Positions 1-9,795 are shown, numbered from the stretch's first letter. The stretch: 64,000 bases of DNA from Dyella terrae (GCF_022394535.1 NZ_CP089414.1:3720001-3784000); one strand, 5' to 3'. The notes: generated by a model not told the origin, from the letters alone. Numbers and translations are program-made.

Positions 1-1
1 C

Positions 2-1543
2 GATTACCGACAGTTTCATGCGGAAGTCGAACGCGTTGCCGCCGGGTTGCTTTCATTGGGACTTCAACGCGGCGATCGCGTCGGCATCTGGGCGCCGAAT
101 CGCGCCGAGTGGGTGGTGTTGCAGTTCGCGGCGCCGAAGGCGGGGCTGATCCTGGTCAACATCAACCCGGCCTATCGCCTGCACGAGTTGGAGTACGCGC
201 TCAATAAGGTGCGCTGCCGCGCCTTGGTATTGCCGCGTCGCTTCAAGACCTCGCATTACCTGGACATGCTGATGGAGCTGGCGCCGGAGATCGCGGTGGC
301 GACAGCGGGCGAGTTGCAGTCCGAGCGCCTGCCGTCATTGCGCGAGGTCATTCTGCTCGACGACGAAGCCGTGCCGGGCACGCGGCCGTGGCGCGAACTG
401 GCAGCGCGCGCCGACGATGAATCGATGGCTCACTTGCGCGCCACGGAAAGCCAACTCGGTTTCGACGACCCGGTGAATATCCAGTTCACCTCCGGCACTA
501 CCGGCGCGCCTAAAGGGGCGACGCTCACGCATCACAACATCGTCAACAACGGTTTTTTTATTGGCGCCGCGATGCGTCTTACCGAGCAGGACCGGCTGTG
601 CATTCCCGTGCCTTTCTACCACTGCTTCGGCATGGTGCTGGGCAATCTCGCCTGCGTGACCCACGGCGCGTGCATGGTGATTCCGGGTGAAGGTTTCGAC
701 GTGCTGGCCACGCTGGAGGCGGTGCAGGAAGAGCGCTGCACGGCCTTACACGGTGTACCCACCATGTTCATCGCAGAGTTGGAGCATCCCGAGTTCGGTC
801 GCTTCGATCTCAGCTCGTTGCGCACCGGCATCATGGCCGGTTCGCCGTGTCCCATCGAGGTCATGCGCCGCGTGGTGAGCGAGATGCATATGAGCGAAGT
901 CACCATCGCCTACGGCATGACGGAAACCAGCCCGGTGAGTTTCCAATCCACCACCGATGATCCGTTGGAGCGGCGCGTCAACAGCGTAGGCCGCATTCAT
1001 CCGCACGTGGAAGTGAAACTGGTGGATGAACGCGGACGTATCGTGCCGCAAGGATCACCCGGTGAGTTGTGCACGCGCGGTTACTCCGTGATGCTCGGTT
1101 ATTGGGAAGACGAGGCGCTAACCCGCGAGGCCATCGACGAAGCACGCTGGATGCACACCGGCGATCTCGCCGTGATCGACGAGGCGGGCTACTGCACCAT
1201 CGTTGGTCGCCTCAAGGACATGATCATCCGCGGTGGCGAGAACATCTATCCACGCGAGATCGAGGAGTTCCTCTATACCCATCCCAAGGTGCAGGACGTG
1301 CAGGTGTTCGGTGTGCCGGATGAAAAATTCAGCGAGCAGGTATGCGCGTGGATTCGCCTGCGCGAAGGCTGCGAAGCTAGCGAGGCGGAGATCCAGAGCT
1401 ACTGCCGCCATCATCTGGCGTACTTCAAGGTGCCGCACTACGTGCGCTTCGTCGACACCTTTCCGATGACGGTGACGGGCAAGGTGCAGAAGTACCTGAT
1501 GCGCGAAGCCATGGTGGAGGAACTGGGTCTGCCGGTCGCCTGA
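2..1543 (+). CDS. Acyl-CoA synthetase (AMP-binding family), 5' end cut by window
   Basis: The reading frame is open from base 2, and the residues before any start codon ([17 protein letters not shown]) already match the N-terminal helix of the family, so the gene begins outside the window. The product should activate a carboxylic acid, probably a fatty acid, to acyl-AMP and then acyl-CoA in the cytoplasm. The P-loop-like AMP-binding motif [11 protein letters not shown], the A5-type motif AYGMTETSP, the hinge motif [21 protein letters not shown] and the C-terminal catalytic lysine context [10 protein letters not shown] are all visible. The motif spacing resembles the ACSF2/FadD-like group of medium- and long-chain acyl-CoA synthetases. 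The substrate cannot be read from the sequence. It converges with the EAL gene 19 bases downstream. Confidence 0.93.
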   Translation, partial: DYRQFHAEVERVAAGLLSLGLQRGDRVGIWAPNRAEWVVLQFAAPKAGLILVNINPAYRLHELEYALNKVRCRALVLPRRFKTSHYLDMLMELAPEIAVATAGELQSERLPSLREVILLDDEAVPGTRPWRELAARADDESMAHLRATESQLGFDDPVNIQFTSGTTGAPKGATLTHHNIVNNGFFIGAAMRLTEQDRLCIPVPFYHCFGMVLGNLACVTHGACMVIPGEGFDVLATLEAVQEERCTALHGVPTMFIAELEHPEFGRFDLSSLRTGIMAGSPCPIEVMRRVVSEMHMSEVTIAYGMTETSPVSFQSTTDDPLERRVNSVGRIHPHVEVKLVDERGRIVPQGSPGELCTRGYSVMLGYWEDEALTREAIDEARWMHTGDLAVIDEAGYCTIVGRLKDMIIRGGENIYPREIEEFLYTHPKVQDVQVFGVPDEKFSEQVCAWIRLREGCEASEAEIQSYCRHHLAYFKVPHYVRFVDTFPMTVTGKVQKYLMREAMVEELGLPVA

Positions 1544-1562
1544 TCAGGGCGGCGGAGGGGTA

Positions 1563-3407
1563 TTACTCGCCCCAGCGCACCGCCCGTCGCGACGGCATGC
1601 CCTGATGCGCGTCCAGCCACGCCGGCACGTCACCCGAGGGCAACGGGTAGGCGATGTGGAAACCCTGGGCCTCGTCGCAGGCCATACCCAGCACGCTTTC
1701 GTAGATGCTGGATGTCTCTACGCCTTCGACCACGACGCGGAAACCCATATTGCGCGCCAAGTCCGCGACGGAGCGGACAATGGCTTCGTCGTGTGGGCTG
1801 GTGCCCATGCCGCGCACGAAGGATTGGTCGATCTTCAAGCTCGTTGCTGGCATTTGCCGCAATGCGGCCAGATTGCTGTAGCCCGTGCCGAAATCGTCGA
1901 TAGCGATGCCCGCGCCGAGCTGGCGGATGGCAGTGAGGTGACGTCGCGTGATGGCGCTGTGTTCCATCAACGTGCTTTCGGTGAACTCCAGTTCCAACGA
2001 GTCGAGCCCGATCTTGTGGCGCTCGGCGACGGCGCGTAGGCGGCCCACAAGGTCGGCACCCAGGTCACTGCTGGAAACATTGAGCGAGAGTTTGATGTCG
2101 TGGCCGGCGTGCCGCCATACGGCGAGCTGCGCAAGGCTGCGCTCCATGACCCATTGCGTGAGCGAGTGCATTAAACCAGCGCGCTCGGCCAGCGCCACGA
2201 AATGTGAGGGCGGCACGGAGCCCAGCGTGGGATGGTGCCAGCGTGCAAGGGCTTCCAACGCGACGCAGCGGCCGGTGTCCAGATCGATGCGCGGCTGATA
2301 GTGCAGATCCAGCTCCGCACCCTCATCGAGCGCCGCAGCCAGTTCGGTAACCAGCAAAAATTCCTGCCGTTGCTGCTCATCCTGCAAGCGGTTGTAGACC
2401 GCCCATCCGCGTGGACTCTGCTGCGCCGCATAAGACGCATTCATCACCAGCCGCAACGGATCACCGCCGCGCAGTTCAGTCGCGTTGATCTTCAGCAGGC
2501 CCACACCCGGTTGAATGGTCAGCGGGATGCCGAGACAGTCGAATGGCTGGCGCAGGCGTTTGACCAGGTCGTCCAGACGTGTGGTGTCATCGAGCAGATG
2601 ATGATCAGGTAGCACCGCCGCGAAGCGCGTGGCGCCGACCTGATAGAGATGGGTGCCAGGGGGAATCCACGCCTGTACGCGCGCGGCCACGCCGCGCATC
2701 AGTTCGTCGGCATAGGCATGGCCCATGGCGCGGATGAAGGCGTTGAAGCGCTGCACCGGCGCCACGTCGACGGCCATCACCCAGGCGTGAGCCGCACCTT
2801 CGTCCAGATGTTTGCGCAGGTCGTCGAAGAACGCATAGCGATGCGGCAGTTGCGTGATGGGGTCGGTACGGCCGAGATAGCTACGCAGCACCACGCCGGT
2901 GCCGATCAGCGTCGCAGCATCGCGCAGAGCGGTTTGTTCGCTTTCGCTCAGCGCGGCGCGTGGTTGCGCATCCATCACACACAGCGCGCCGATATGCTGG
3001 CCGGTCAATGTGCCGACTGGCTCGCTGGCGAAGAAACGGATGGGTCCCGGTCCCGCGGTCAACGGCGGTACGGCATCGCGCAGGCGCTCGTCGTCAAGCG
3101 CATCGAGCACGACCTGCGGCGCAAGACTGCGCGCCGCCCGGAGCAACAAGGGATGCAGTGTGCGCGGGCCATCGGCAGGTACTTCATTGCCATCGGCAAA
3201 CCAGTAAGCCGAGCCACTATTGAGCACCAGCGCCACCAACGGCACGCCGAGCGAGCGCGTGAGCAGACGCACCACGGCGTCGAACCCTGGCACGGCGAAA
3301 CTTTCGGCTGAAGTCGCCTGTTCCGGGCGCAGTCCGACGCCAGGCGCAGAAGCCTGATGCCCAGCCGCGTGCTGCCCCGGACCCCATTCCGTGGTCGTGC
3401 GCATCAC
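1563..3407 (-). CDS. GAF-GGDEF-EAL protein, predicted c-di-GMP phosphodiesterase
   Basis: This 614-residue cytoplasmic protein has no membrane segments. Residues about 40-175 look like a GAF sensor domain (ending GALCVMDAQP...AATLIG), 180-340 a GGDEF-type fold and 350-605 an EAL domain. The GGDEF signature is degenerate (GATRF at about 258-262), so cyclase activity is not expected. The EAL domain keeps its key residues: EAL at 385-387, NVSSSDL, ELEFTES, DDFGTGYS at 504-511, the KIDQSFV lysine and VEGVET. It therefore probably hydrolyses c-di-GMP to pGpG, with the GAF and degenerate GGDEF domains as regulatory inputs. It has no operon partner and converges with the acyl-CoA synthetase gene. 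Confidence 0.92.
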   Translation of the reverse strand: MMRTTTEWGPGQHAAGHQASAPGVGLRPEQATSAESFAVPGFDAVVRLLTRSLGVPLVALVLNSGSAYWFADGNEVPADGPRTLHPLLLRAARSLAPQVVLDALDDERLRDAVPPLTAGPGPIRFFASEPVGTLTGQHIGALCVMDAQPRAALSESEQTALRDAATLIGTGVVLRSYLGRTDPITQLPHRYAFFDDLRKHLDEGAAHAWVMAVDVAPVQRFNAFIRAMGHAYADELMRGVAARVQAWIPPGTHLYQVGATRFAAVLPDHHLLDDTTRLDDLVKRLRQPFDCLGIPLTIQPGVGLLKINATELRGGDPLRLVMNASYAAQQSPRGWAVYNRLQDEQQRQEFLLVTELAAALDEGAELDLHYQPRIDLDTGRCVALEALARWHHPTLGSVPPSHFVALAERAGLMHSLTQWVMERSLAQLAVWRHAGHDIKLSLNVSSSDLGADLVGRLRAVAERHKIGLDSLELEFTESTLMEHSAITRRHLTAIRQLGAGIAIDDFGTGYSNLAALRQMPATSLKIDQSFVRGMGTSPHDEAIVRSVADLARNMGFRVVVEGVETSSIYESVLGMACDEAQGFHIAYPLPSGDVPAWLDAHQGMPSRRAVRWGE

Positions 3408-3547
3408 GTCATTGTCCCCTACGGGCCTGTGTGGTCCCGCTATGCATGCGAGGCTACTCCAGCCGCTCTGCCCATCGCAATGAGGCCAATGTATGTATGA
3501 CGCCGTGTCGCGATTGCCTGCGACACGTAACGGTCACATGGCGATCA

Positions 3548-3922
3548 CTACTTGATGCTGAAGTCGATCTCGACGGGATAGGGCGAAGGCTTGGCCGGCG
3601 GCGCGGGTAGCGTGAGGCCGGTGAAATGGCTCGCCATACATTTGGCCACGGGGATCTCGGGCTGCACCGTGATGTTGGCGAGACGCCCGTCAGTCGTGAC
3701 GTCGGCCACCAAGGTGAAGGGGGACTTGTCCTGCGGCTGCGTGCCGGCAAGGCAAGCCTTGTAGGCGTCGGTGGTCGCGTTGCCGATGCGGTCCCACATC
3801 TGCTTTTGATAGGCCGGTCCGGTGGCGTCGCCTTCGGCCAGCTTGGCCTGGGTCACTCGCGCGTGGAAATCCGCGCCGGCGGTGGGACTCAGTTGCAGGG
3901 CGATGGCGAGGAGGATCGGCAT
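3548..3922 (-). CDS. Small secreted protein of unknown function
   Basis: The 124-residue product starts with a short hydrophobic leader (MPILLAIALQLSPTAGA) compatible with a signal peptide, so it is probably periplasmic. The body holds two cysteines (in YKACLAGT and VAKCMASHF) that could form a disulfide. The C-terminal half (FTLVADVTTDGRLANITVQPE) vaguely resembles TonB C-terminal-like or energy-transducer-like folds, but no family is recognised. It lies in the same direction as the EAL gene with about 140 bases between them. Its upstream side is a repeat-rich intergenic region. Function unknown. Confidence 0.7.
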   Translation of the reverse strand: MPILLAIALQLSPTAGADFHARVTQAKLAEGDATGPAYQKQMWDRIGNATTDAYKACLAGTQPQDKSPFTLVADVTTDGRLANITVQPEIPVAKCMASHFTGLTLPAPPAKPSPYPVEIDFSIK

Positions 3923-4010
3923 GGTGGTTCCATGGGTGGTGGTGGCGGCACGTTAGCAGGTGCGGTGTTGGGTGGTTTGCGGTTTTGTTGGAGGTGTTGT
4001 TGTAGTTGGT

Positions 4011-5074
4011 GCTCGAGGGTTGGGGTGAGGGGTCAATCTAGCCCCATCGTTTGTTTCGTCATCCCTGCGAACCCCAAAAAAGGGGGCAAGGGCCGGAAGC
4101 GCTTTTCAACAGCCGAATGGCTGGTCATCCAGTGACTTTGCTTTCGGTTGTCGCGTGGTCTTGACTTGGCTCGCCTGCGGCGGGCTTTCGCCCTCCTACC
4201 GGAGGCCGAGTCACTTTCTCTTGCATGCCCAAGAGACAGTAACCGAAGAGAAGGGCACCCCGGATGAGTCGCCTTCCGGGCTACGCCCTCCAGGTACGCG
4301 GGCGGGTTCCGGGCTTTTCGACGGGGCTCCTGCCCCGGCGAAAGGAATCGGCATCCATGCCGATTCCCCTGCGGGCCTTTTCTCCACCCGCCCGCCGACT
4401 CATACGGGGCCCTGGAAGATCAAAAGCTGTAAGCAGACGGCTCGTGCAGCGTTGCTGCACATCGCATCGCGGTGGGTCGCGTTGCTGCGGCTTTGGGGCG
4501 CAAAGCCAAAGCAGAAGAGAAAGGTGATGTCGTTAGATGGCTAACTCTTCTTAGCAGTCGGGAGGTATTGCATCCCGTTTCACTAGCCGCAGCGATCGGA
4601 AAGCGCAGCGAAGCCCGCTTTAAGTCCTCTCCGCATCGACGCAATGTGCAGCTCTGCTGCACGAGCCGTGCGCTCTCGCTCTCGCTTTTGATGTACCGGG
4701 CCCCCTGTGCGGCGGTGAGGGGTGGACGATCAGGCCCGCAGGGGGATCGGCAAGGATGCCGATCCCTTTTCGCCAGGGCAGGAGCCCTGTCGAAAAGCCC
4801 GGCCGCCCCTCACGAACTGGCCGGCTTCACCGGCCAGCGCCAAGTGGGGGTGCCTTTTCTTCGGGTAACTTTTCTTCGGGCAAGCAAAGAAAAGTGACTC
4901 GGCCTCCGGTAGGAGGTCGAAACGCTCGCCGCGTAGGCGGCCAGATCGCCGTAGCGCGACAACCAAACGCAAAGTCACTGGATCCCTGCCTTCGCAGGGA
5001 TGACCGTTTCATCGAAACGGTAAGGCGAGCACCCACCCCTCACCCCAACCCTCTCCCCTGAGGGGCGAGGGAGC
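4011..5074. repeat. Modular intergenic repeat element A (about 1.06 kb, giant imperfect inverted repeat)
   Basis: The 1.2-kb gap between the small secreted gene and zapE holds no convincing gene. It is filled by an element whose right end (5036-5074) matches the termini of the elements at 11.0 and 46.1 kb. Its left terminus keeps only the inner part (GAGGGTTGGGGTGAGGGG, about 4015-4032); the outer hairpin half is missing. Inside, about 4131-4480 is an imperfect inverted copy of about 4640-4979: both arms carry the same series (CAGTGACTTTG, TCCTACCGGAGGCCGAGTCAC, GGGCTTTTCGAC, paired CCTGCCC and ATCGGCATCC hairpins, CCTGCGGGCC). Open frames here are by-products of the composition. Confidence 0.85.
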
Positions 5075-5118
5075 ACGACTGAGGCGCGCTTAGAGCGATC
5101 CGCAACAACGCGCATCAA

Positions 5119-6240
5119 CTACGACAAATGCTCACTCGCGAGATATTCCTCACTCTGCATCTCAATCAACCGCGACTCCGTACGACCAAACTCCGCACGC
5201 AGCCGCTCACCGTCATACAACTCCGTAATCGGCGCAGCAGCGGACAAGATCAACTTCACTTTGCGATCGTAAAACTCATCCACCAACAACACGAAGCGCC
5301 GCGCCGCATCGTCGGTATAAACGGTGAACTGCGGCACGTTGGAAACAATCACGGCAGGGCCAGCCTTAGCCAGCTCAATGTAGTCGGACACAGCGCGTGG
5401 GCCTTCGCACAGTGCGGCGAAATCGAACCACAGGATATTGCGCGCGCGCTTGCGCACGGGAATGGGGCGGTCGTTGACGATGATGTCGCCACCGTCCTGC
5501 ACCGTGCCTTCAGCCTGCGTGGTGAAAATGCGGGAGAGGGCGCGCTCGGCCTCCGGGCCCGGTGGGGTCTGGTATACCGCCGCTTGCGTGAGTGCGCGCA
5601 GGCGCCAGTCGTGCGAGGAGATCATCTGCACCACGCGGCAGTGCTTTTCGATCATCGCGATGGCCGGCAGGAAGCGGGCGCGCTGCAGGCCGTCTTTGTA
5701 GAGGTTTTCTGGTGCGGTGTTCGAGGTCGTCACCAGTGCCACACCGCGCTCGAACAGCGACTGCAGCAGCGTGCCCAGGATCATCGCGTCGCCGATATCG
5801 TTCACCAGGAACTCGTCCAGGCACAACACGCGACAGCGCGAGGCGATGTTAGTGGCGACTTCGATCAGCGGATCCTGTCGCTCGCCAAGTTCGCGCAATT
5901 GCTCCTGCACCTCGCCCATAAAGCGGTGGTAGTGCCGGCGCAGCGCCATGCCTTGCGGCAGACTTGCCACGAACATGTCCATCAGGAAGGTCTTGCCGCG
6001 ACCCACGCTGCCCCATAGGTACAGGCCCTGCACGCCTTCGCGCGTGTCGTTGCCGAGCAGCGATTTCAGACGGCCAAACAGGCCGCTGCCGTTACCGCTG
6101 GCGGCTGCCGCGATGAGTTCGGCATGCATGCGGTCGAATTCAGGCAGCAGCGCTTGTTGTGCGGGGTCGGCTTCCCAGCGGTGCGCGCTGACGCCTTCGT
6201 GATAACGCGCACTGGGCGCGAGCGGGACGGAGTTACTCAT
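5119..6240 (-). CDS. zapE: ZapE/AFG1-like cell-division ATPase
   Basis: The 373-residue cytoplasmic P-loop ATPase carries Walker A GSVGRGKT at residues 77-84 and Walker B LCLDEF at 139-144, followed by the family motif VNDIGDAMILG and the sensor-1-like TTSNTAPENLY. Length and motifs match bacterial AFG1/ZapE proteins. In E. coli ZapE associates with the Z-ring and is needed for division under low-oxygen or heat stress; the role here is inferred by homology. It lies 66 bases downstream of an alpha/beta hydrolase gene on the same strand, with a hairpin between them, so the two may or may not be co-transcribed. Confidence 0.93.
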   Translation of the reverse strand: MSNSVPLAPSARYHEGVSAHRWEADPAQQALLPEFDRMHAELIAAAASGNGSGLFGRLKSLLGNDTREGVQGLYLWGSVGRGKTFLMDMFVASLPQGMALRRHYHRFMGEVQEQLRELGERQDPLIEVATNIASRCRVLCLDEFLVNDIGDAMILGTLLQSLFERGVALVTTSNTAPENLYKDGLQRARFLPAIAMIEKHCRVVQMISSHDWRLRALTQAAVYQTPPGPEAERALSRIFTTQAEGTVQDGGDIIVNDRPIPVRKRARNILWFDFAALCEGPRAVSDYIELAKAGPAVIVSNVPQFTVYTDDAARRFVLLVDEFYDRKVKLILSAAAPITELYDGERLRAEFGRTESRLIEMQSEEYLASEHLS

Positions 6241-6259
6241 GGGTACGGCGGACTCTTCG

Positions 6260-6285
6260 GATGCTCCGTGGGGACGCGGAGCATC
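6260..6285. other. Intergenic hairpin between hydrolase and zapE
   Basis: A perfect 9-bp stem (GATGCTCCG / CGGAGCATC) with an 8-nt loop sits between the hydrolase stop and the zapE start. No T-tract follows it on the minus strand, so it may be an mRNA-stability hairpin rather than an intrinsic terminator. Confidence 0.4.
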
Positions 6286-6306
6286 GAACGGGGGGAGGGT
6301 AGGGCA

Positions 6307-6996
6307 TCAATCCTGACGCAGCGGCGGCAGCCACGGCTGCACGGCGTGCTTGATGGCGCCGCGCAGATCCATCAGGCGACGGTGGAAGAAGTGGCTGGTT
6401 TCCGGCATGCGCACCAGTTCGGGTTTTTGGTCCATGCCGTCGATCCAGTCGAACACGGCCTGCGGGTCGACCACTTCGTCTTCCTCGCCCTGCACTACCA
6501 GCCAGGGGCAGGTGGGCAGTTGGATGTCTTCGAATGGCCAGCGGCCGGCCGGGGGCGCGATGCTGATCAACGCATCGGCGCGCAAACGCACTGCGTTGCG
6601 GATGGACACGTAGCTGCCAAACGAGAAGCCCGCCAGCCACAGCGCGTCGTTCGGGCGCAGCCGGCGCACCCAGGCGGCTACGGCGGCGAGGTCGTCGCCT
6701 TCGCCGTTGCCGTGGTCGTATGTGCCTTCTGACTCGCCAGTACCGCGGAAATTGAACCGGACGGTGTCCAGCCCCGACTCGCGCAGCGAGCGCTCCACCA
6801 TCGTCACCACTTTGTTGTGCATGGTGCCGCCCTGCAGCGGGTGCGGATGGCAGATGATGGCGGTGCCGCGGCGTGCCTCTTCGGGCACGGCCACGTCGCT
6901 CACAGCTTCGAGCTTGCCCGCAGGCCCTTCCAGCGCGAAGCTGGCAGCCTGCTCAGGAAAACGGTCGGGTTGGGTAGGGATCATGACGGGGTTCAT
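6307..6996 (-). CDS. Alpha/beta hydrolase (dienelactone-hydrolase-like)
   Basis: The 229-residue cytoplasmic hydrolase has the order HPHPLQGGTMHNKVV (oxyanion region), FNFRGTGESEG, nucleophile elbow GFSFGS, acid region QGEEDEVVDP and catalytic His in TSHFFH. These are typical of the small alpha/beta hydrolases often annotated alongside acylphosphatase or acyl-carrier genes. The ATG at 6996 (MNPVMIPT) was preferred because the longer frame upstream runs over the divergent acpH start. It diverges from acpH with about 48 bases between starts and precedes zapE. The substrate is unknown. Confidence 0.88.
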   Translation of the reverse strand: MNPVMIPTQPDRFPEQAASFALEGPAGKLEAVSDVAVPEEARRGTAIICHPHPLQGGTMHNKVVTMVERSLRESGLDTVRFNFRGTGESEGTYDHGNGEGDDLAAVAAWVRRLRPNDALWLAGFSFGSYVSIRNAVRLRADALISIAPPAGRWPFEDIQLPTCPWLVVQGEEDEVVDPQAVFDWIDGMDQKPELVRMPETSHFFHRRLMDLRGAIKHAVQPWLPPLRQD

Positions 6997-7044
6997 AAAC
7001 ACGATGATAACCGCCATGTGCCCCGGACGTTCGGGCGGACGGCG

Positions 7045-7629
7045 ATGAATCATCTTGCGCATACATTGCTGGCGGGTGACGACGACCTGCTGCGGCTAGG
7101 CGGCTTGATGGGCGATTTCGTCCACGGTCAGCCCGATCCGGCGCTCCCGGCGAGGCTGATCGCCGGTATACGCCTGCATCGCGCGATCGACGTCTACACC
7201 GACAGTCATCCCGTGGTGGCGGAGGCACGCACACTGCTGCCGGCACCGTATCGCCGCTACGGCGGCATCCTGTTGGACATGTGGTTCGACCATTTGCTCG
7301 CGCGCGACTTTCCGCGTTGGAGTGATCAATCGTTGGACGCCTATTCGGCGGGCGTGCGCGAACTGCTCTATCGTCACGAGTCGCTGTTGCCGCCGGGCTT
7401 GTTGCGTTTCCGGCACTACATGGATGCGCATGCGCTGCCGGCAGGCTATGCGCGACCGGAGGAAATGGGCGCGGCGTTTGATGGCATCTCCCATCGCTTG
7501 CGGCGAGCCAACCCAGTGGGGGAGGCGTTGCCCGTGTTGGTGGGGCTGGACCGGCCGCTGCAGGCGACGTTCGAGACGTTCTTTCCCGAACTGAAGCAGT
7601 TCGCCGCGCAATGGATTGAGGCGAATTAG
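7045..7629 (+). CDS. acpH: ACP phosphodiesterase family protein (DUF479)
   Basis: The 194-residue product matches the AcpH family in length and pattern: MNHLAHTLLAG at the start, the metal-binding-type segment GDFVHG, and RLHRAIDVYTDSHPVV with its conserved His and Asp residues, then MWFDHLLARDF. E. coli AcpH removes 4'-phosphopantetheine from acyl carrier protein. The ATG at 7045 was chosen because the family begins with MNHLAH; earlier in-frame starts would overlap the divergent hydrolase. The stop overlaps the end of the convergent LysR gene by four bases. Confidence 0.88.
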   Translation: MNHLAHTLLAGDDDLLRLGGLMGDFVHGQPDPALPARLIAGIRLHRAIDVYTDSHPVVAEARTLLPAPYRRYGGILLDMWFDHLLARDFPRWSDQSLDAYSAGVRELLYRHESLLPPGLLRFRHYMDAHALPAGYARPEEMGAAFDGISHRLRRANPVGEALPVLVGLDRPLQATFETFFPELKQFAAQWIEAN

Positions 7630-8504
7630 TCGCACAGCAGTCGTTCGCCCACGTAATCCACGAACGCGCGCAGCTTGGGCAGCATGTGCCGCCCTGATGG
7701 CCACAACAGGTAGAACGTGCCGCACACCTGGGCGTATTCGTCCAATACAGGCACCAGTTCGCCCGATGCCAGCGCTTTGCGCACCGCGTGTTCCGGCACG
7801 TAGGCAATGCCGCGCCCGCGCATGGCGAAGCAGACGCGGGTATCCACGTCGTTGCACACCATGGCGATGGGCACCTCGACCGCCGGCGGCACCGGCCACG
7901 CCTCCAGCTTGCCGCTGGTGGGGAAGCGGTAATGCAGACAGTCGTGTTGCGTCAGGTCAGAAGGGATGGTCGGCGTACCCCGGCGTGCCAGGTATTCAGG
8001 CGACGCGACCAGCAGTCGCCGGAATGTGCCAACGCGCCGGGCGATGAGGCGCGAGTCGCTCGGCACGCCAACGCGTAGCACGGCATCGAAACCTTCTTCG
8101 ATCACATCGACGAGACGATCGTCGAAATCCAGGTCCAGCCGCACGTGCGGATAGGCTTCCATGAAGTCGGAGAGCACCGGCAGCACCAGGCCACTGACCA
8201 GCGGCAGGCTGACCCGCAGGGAGCCGCGGGGTTCGGCGAACTGGCTGTGCAGCTCCGCTTCGGCCAGTTCCAATTCACCCAGAATGCGCCGGCTGCGCGC
8301 CAAGAACTGTTGTCCCTCGGCCGTCAGCGCGATGCTGCGCGTGCTGCGGTGAAACAGGCGCACGCCCAACTGCCCTTCCAGCCGCGAGACGGCCTTACCC
8401 ACGGCCGAGGCCGAGACGCCCTGCAGGCGGCCGGTTTCCACAAAACTCAGGTTGTCGGCGACCTGCGCGAAGGTCTGCAGCAGGCCCAGGCTGTCCACGT
8501 TCAT
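7626..8504 (-). CDS. LysR-family transcriptional regulator
   Basis: The 292-residue protein has an N-terminal winged helix-turn-helix (residues about 1-60: FVETGRLQGVSASAVGKAVSRLEGQLGVRLFHRSTR) and a C-terminal type 2 periplasmic-binding fold used for effector sensing. It is transcribed divergently from the serine hydrolase/MFS pair with 106 bases between starts, the classic arrangement for a LysR activator controlling its neighbour. The effector is not predictable. The nearest Shine-Dalgarno (GGAG) is about 11 bases from the ATG. Confidence 0.93.
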   Translation of the reverse strand: MNVDSLGLLQTFAQVADNLSFVETGRLQGVSASAVGKAVSRLEGQLGVRLFHRSTRSIALTAEGQQFLARSRRILGELELAEAELHSQFAEPRGSLRVSLPLVSGLVLPVLSDFMEAYPHVRLDLDFDDRLVDVIEEGFDAVLRVGVPSDSRLIARRVGTFRRLLVASPEYLARRGTPTIPSDLTQHDCLHYRFPTSGKLEAWPVPPAVEVPIAMVCNDVDTRVCFAMRGRGIAYVPEHAVRKALASGELVPVLDEYAQVCGTFYLLWPSGRHMLPKLRAFVDYVGERLLCD

Positions 8505-8610
8505 GGATTGCGGAACTCCAGGTCCGTAAAGCCACGAACTCTACCCGTCTTTTTCCGTGGATGCGCGGTATCTAAGGTAGCGGTCCCCATTCCCAGGAAG
8601 GAGCGCCCCC

Positions 8611-9795
8611 ATGACATCGAGCCAGAGCCTTGCGCTTGAGCCGGTTTCCGCCACCGGTCCGATTGATGCGGTCATCAACCTCGCCATCGACCAGCAGCGG
8701 CTGGTGGGCGCGGTCGTGCTGGTCCAGCACCGCGGCCGCGAGCTGTATCGCCGCAGCGCTGGCTGGGCGGATCGCGAGCACCGCCGGCCGATGCGCACCG
8801 ACACGCTGTTCCGCCTTGCCTCGGTCAGCAAACCCATCGTCACCACGGCGGCGATGGTGCTCGCCGGCCGCGGCGTGGTGGATCTGGATATTCCGGTGAC
8901 CCGCTGGCTGCCGGACTTTCAACCGCGCCTGGCCGACGGCAGTGCGCCGGATATCACCCTGCGCCAACTGCTGAGCCACCAGTCTGGCCTCGGCTACCGA
9001 TTCCTCGAATCCGATGCGAGCGGCCCGTACGCGCAGGCCGGCGTGTCGGACGGCATGGACGCCAGCGGCATTACCCTGGCGGAGAACCTGCGCCGCATCG
9101 CCACGGTGCCGTTGCAGTTCGCGCCAGGCGAGGGGTGGTTTTATTCGCTGGGCATCGATGTGGCCGGTGGTGTGCTGGAGGCGGCGACGGGCAAGCGGCT
9201 GGACGAGATCGTCCGCGATACCGTCACCGGGCCGCTGGGCATGGCTGATACCGACTTTCATGCGCTCACTCCCGCGCGCCTGGCCACGCCGTACGTCAAC
9301 GACGAGCCGGCACCACACGTGGTCGGCGAGGGCGAGATTGTCCCGCCGTTCCCCGATGTGGCGGGCATCATCTACAGCCCCGAGCGCGCGCTGGATGGCA
9401 GCGCCTTTGCCTCGGGCGGGGCCGGCATGGTGGGCACCGCCGATGACCTGATGCGTTTGCTGGAAGTGCTGCGCCAGGGCGGCGCGCCCATCCTCGATCA
9501 CGCCTGGGTAGCGCAGATGGCACGCAACCACACGGGCGAACGCGGGCCGGAAGATGCGCCGGGCTGGGGTTTCGGCCTGGGCTTCTCAGTGCTGCGCGAT
9601 CCCGCTGCTACCGGCACGCCGGAGGCCGCCGGCAGTTGGCGCTGGGGCGGTGCCTATGGGCATAGCTGGTTCGTCGATCCGGCGCGGGAATTGAGCGTCG
9701 TGGCCTTCACCAACACCCTTTACGAAGGCATGTCCGGTGCCTTCGTCACCGAGTTGCGCGATGCGGTCTATGGCGCGCTGGAGGGGACGCTATGA
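8611..9795 (+). CDS. Serine hydrolase of the class C beta-lactamase/esterase family
   Basis: The 394-residue product has the SxxK nucleophile motif SVSK (71-74) in FRLASVSKPIV, a tyrosine motif YSL (178-180) where canonical members have YxN, and a C-terminal GHS in AYGHSWFVDP replacing the KTG box. No signal peptide is visible, so it is probably a cytoplasmic family VIII-type esterase or peptidase-like enzyme rather than a secreted beta-lactamase. The start has a strong AAGGAG site. It overlaps the following MFS gene by four bases (ATGA), so the two are translationally coupled and probably act on, and export, the same compound under control of the divergent LysR. Confidence 0.9.
   Translation: MTSSQSLALEPVSATGPIDAVINLAIDQQRLVGAVVLVQHRGRELYRRSAGWADREHRRPMRTDTLFRLASVSKPIVTTAAMVLAGRGVVDLDIPVTRWLPDFQPRLADGSAPDITLRQLLSHQSGLGYRFLESDASGPYAQAGVSDGMDASGITLAENLRRIATVPLQFAPGEGWFYSLGIDVAGGVLEAATGKRLDEIVRDTVTGPLGMADTDFHALTPARLATPYVNDEPAPHVVGEGEIVPPFPDVAGIIYSPERALDGSAFASGGAGMVGTADDLMRLLEVLRQGGAPILDHAWVAQMARNHTGERGPEDAPGWGFGLGFSVLRDPAATGTPEAAGSWRWGGAYGHSWFVDPARELSVVAFTNTLYEGMSGAFVTELRDAVYGALEGTL

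Noticed and set aside
4155..5061. Several open frames of 70-140 codons inside repeat element A
   Set aside because: They overlap on both strands, recur in elements B and C with shifted frames, are Arg/Pro-rich and lack ribosome sites; they arise from the repeat's composition.
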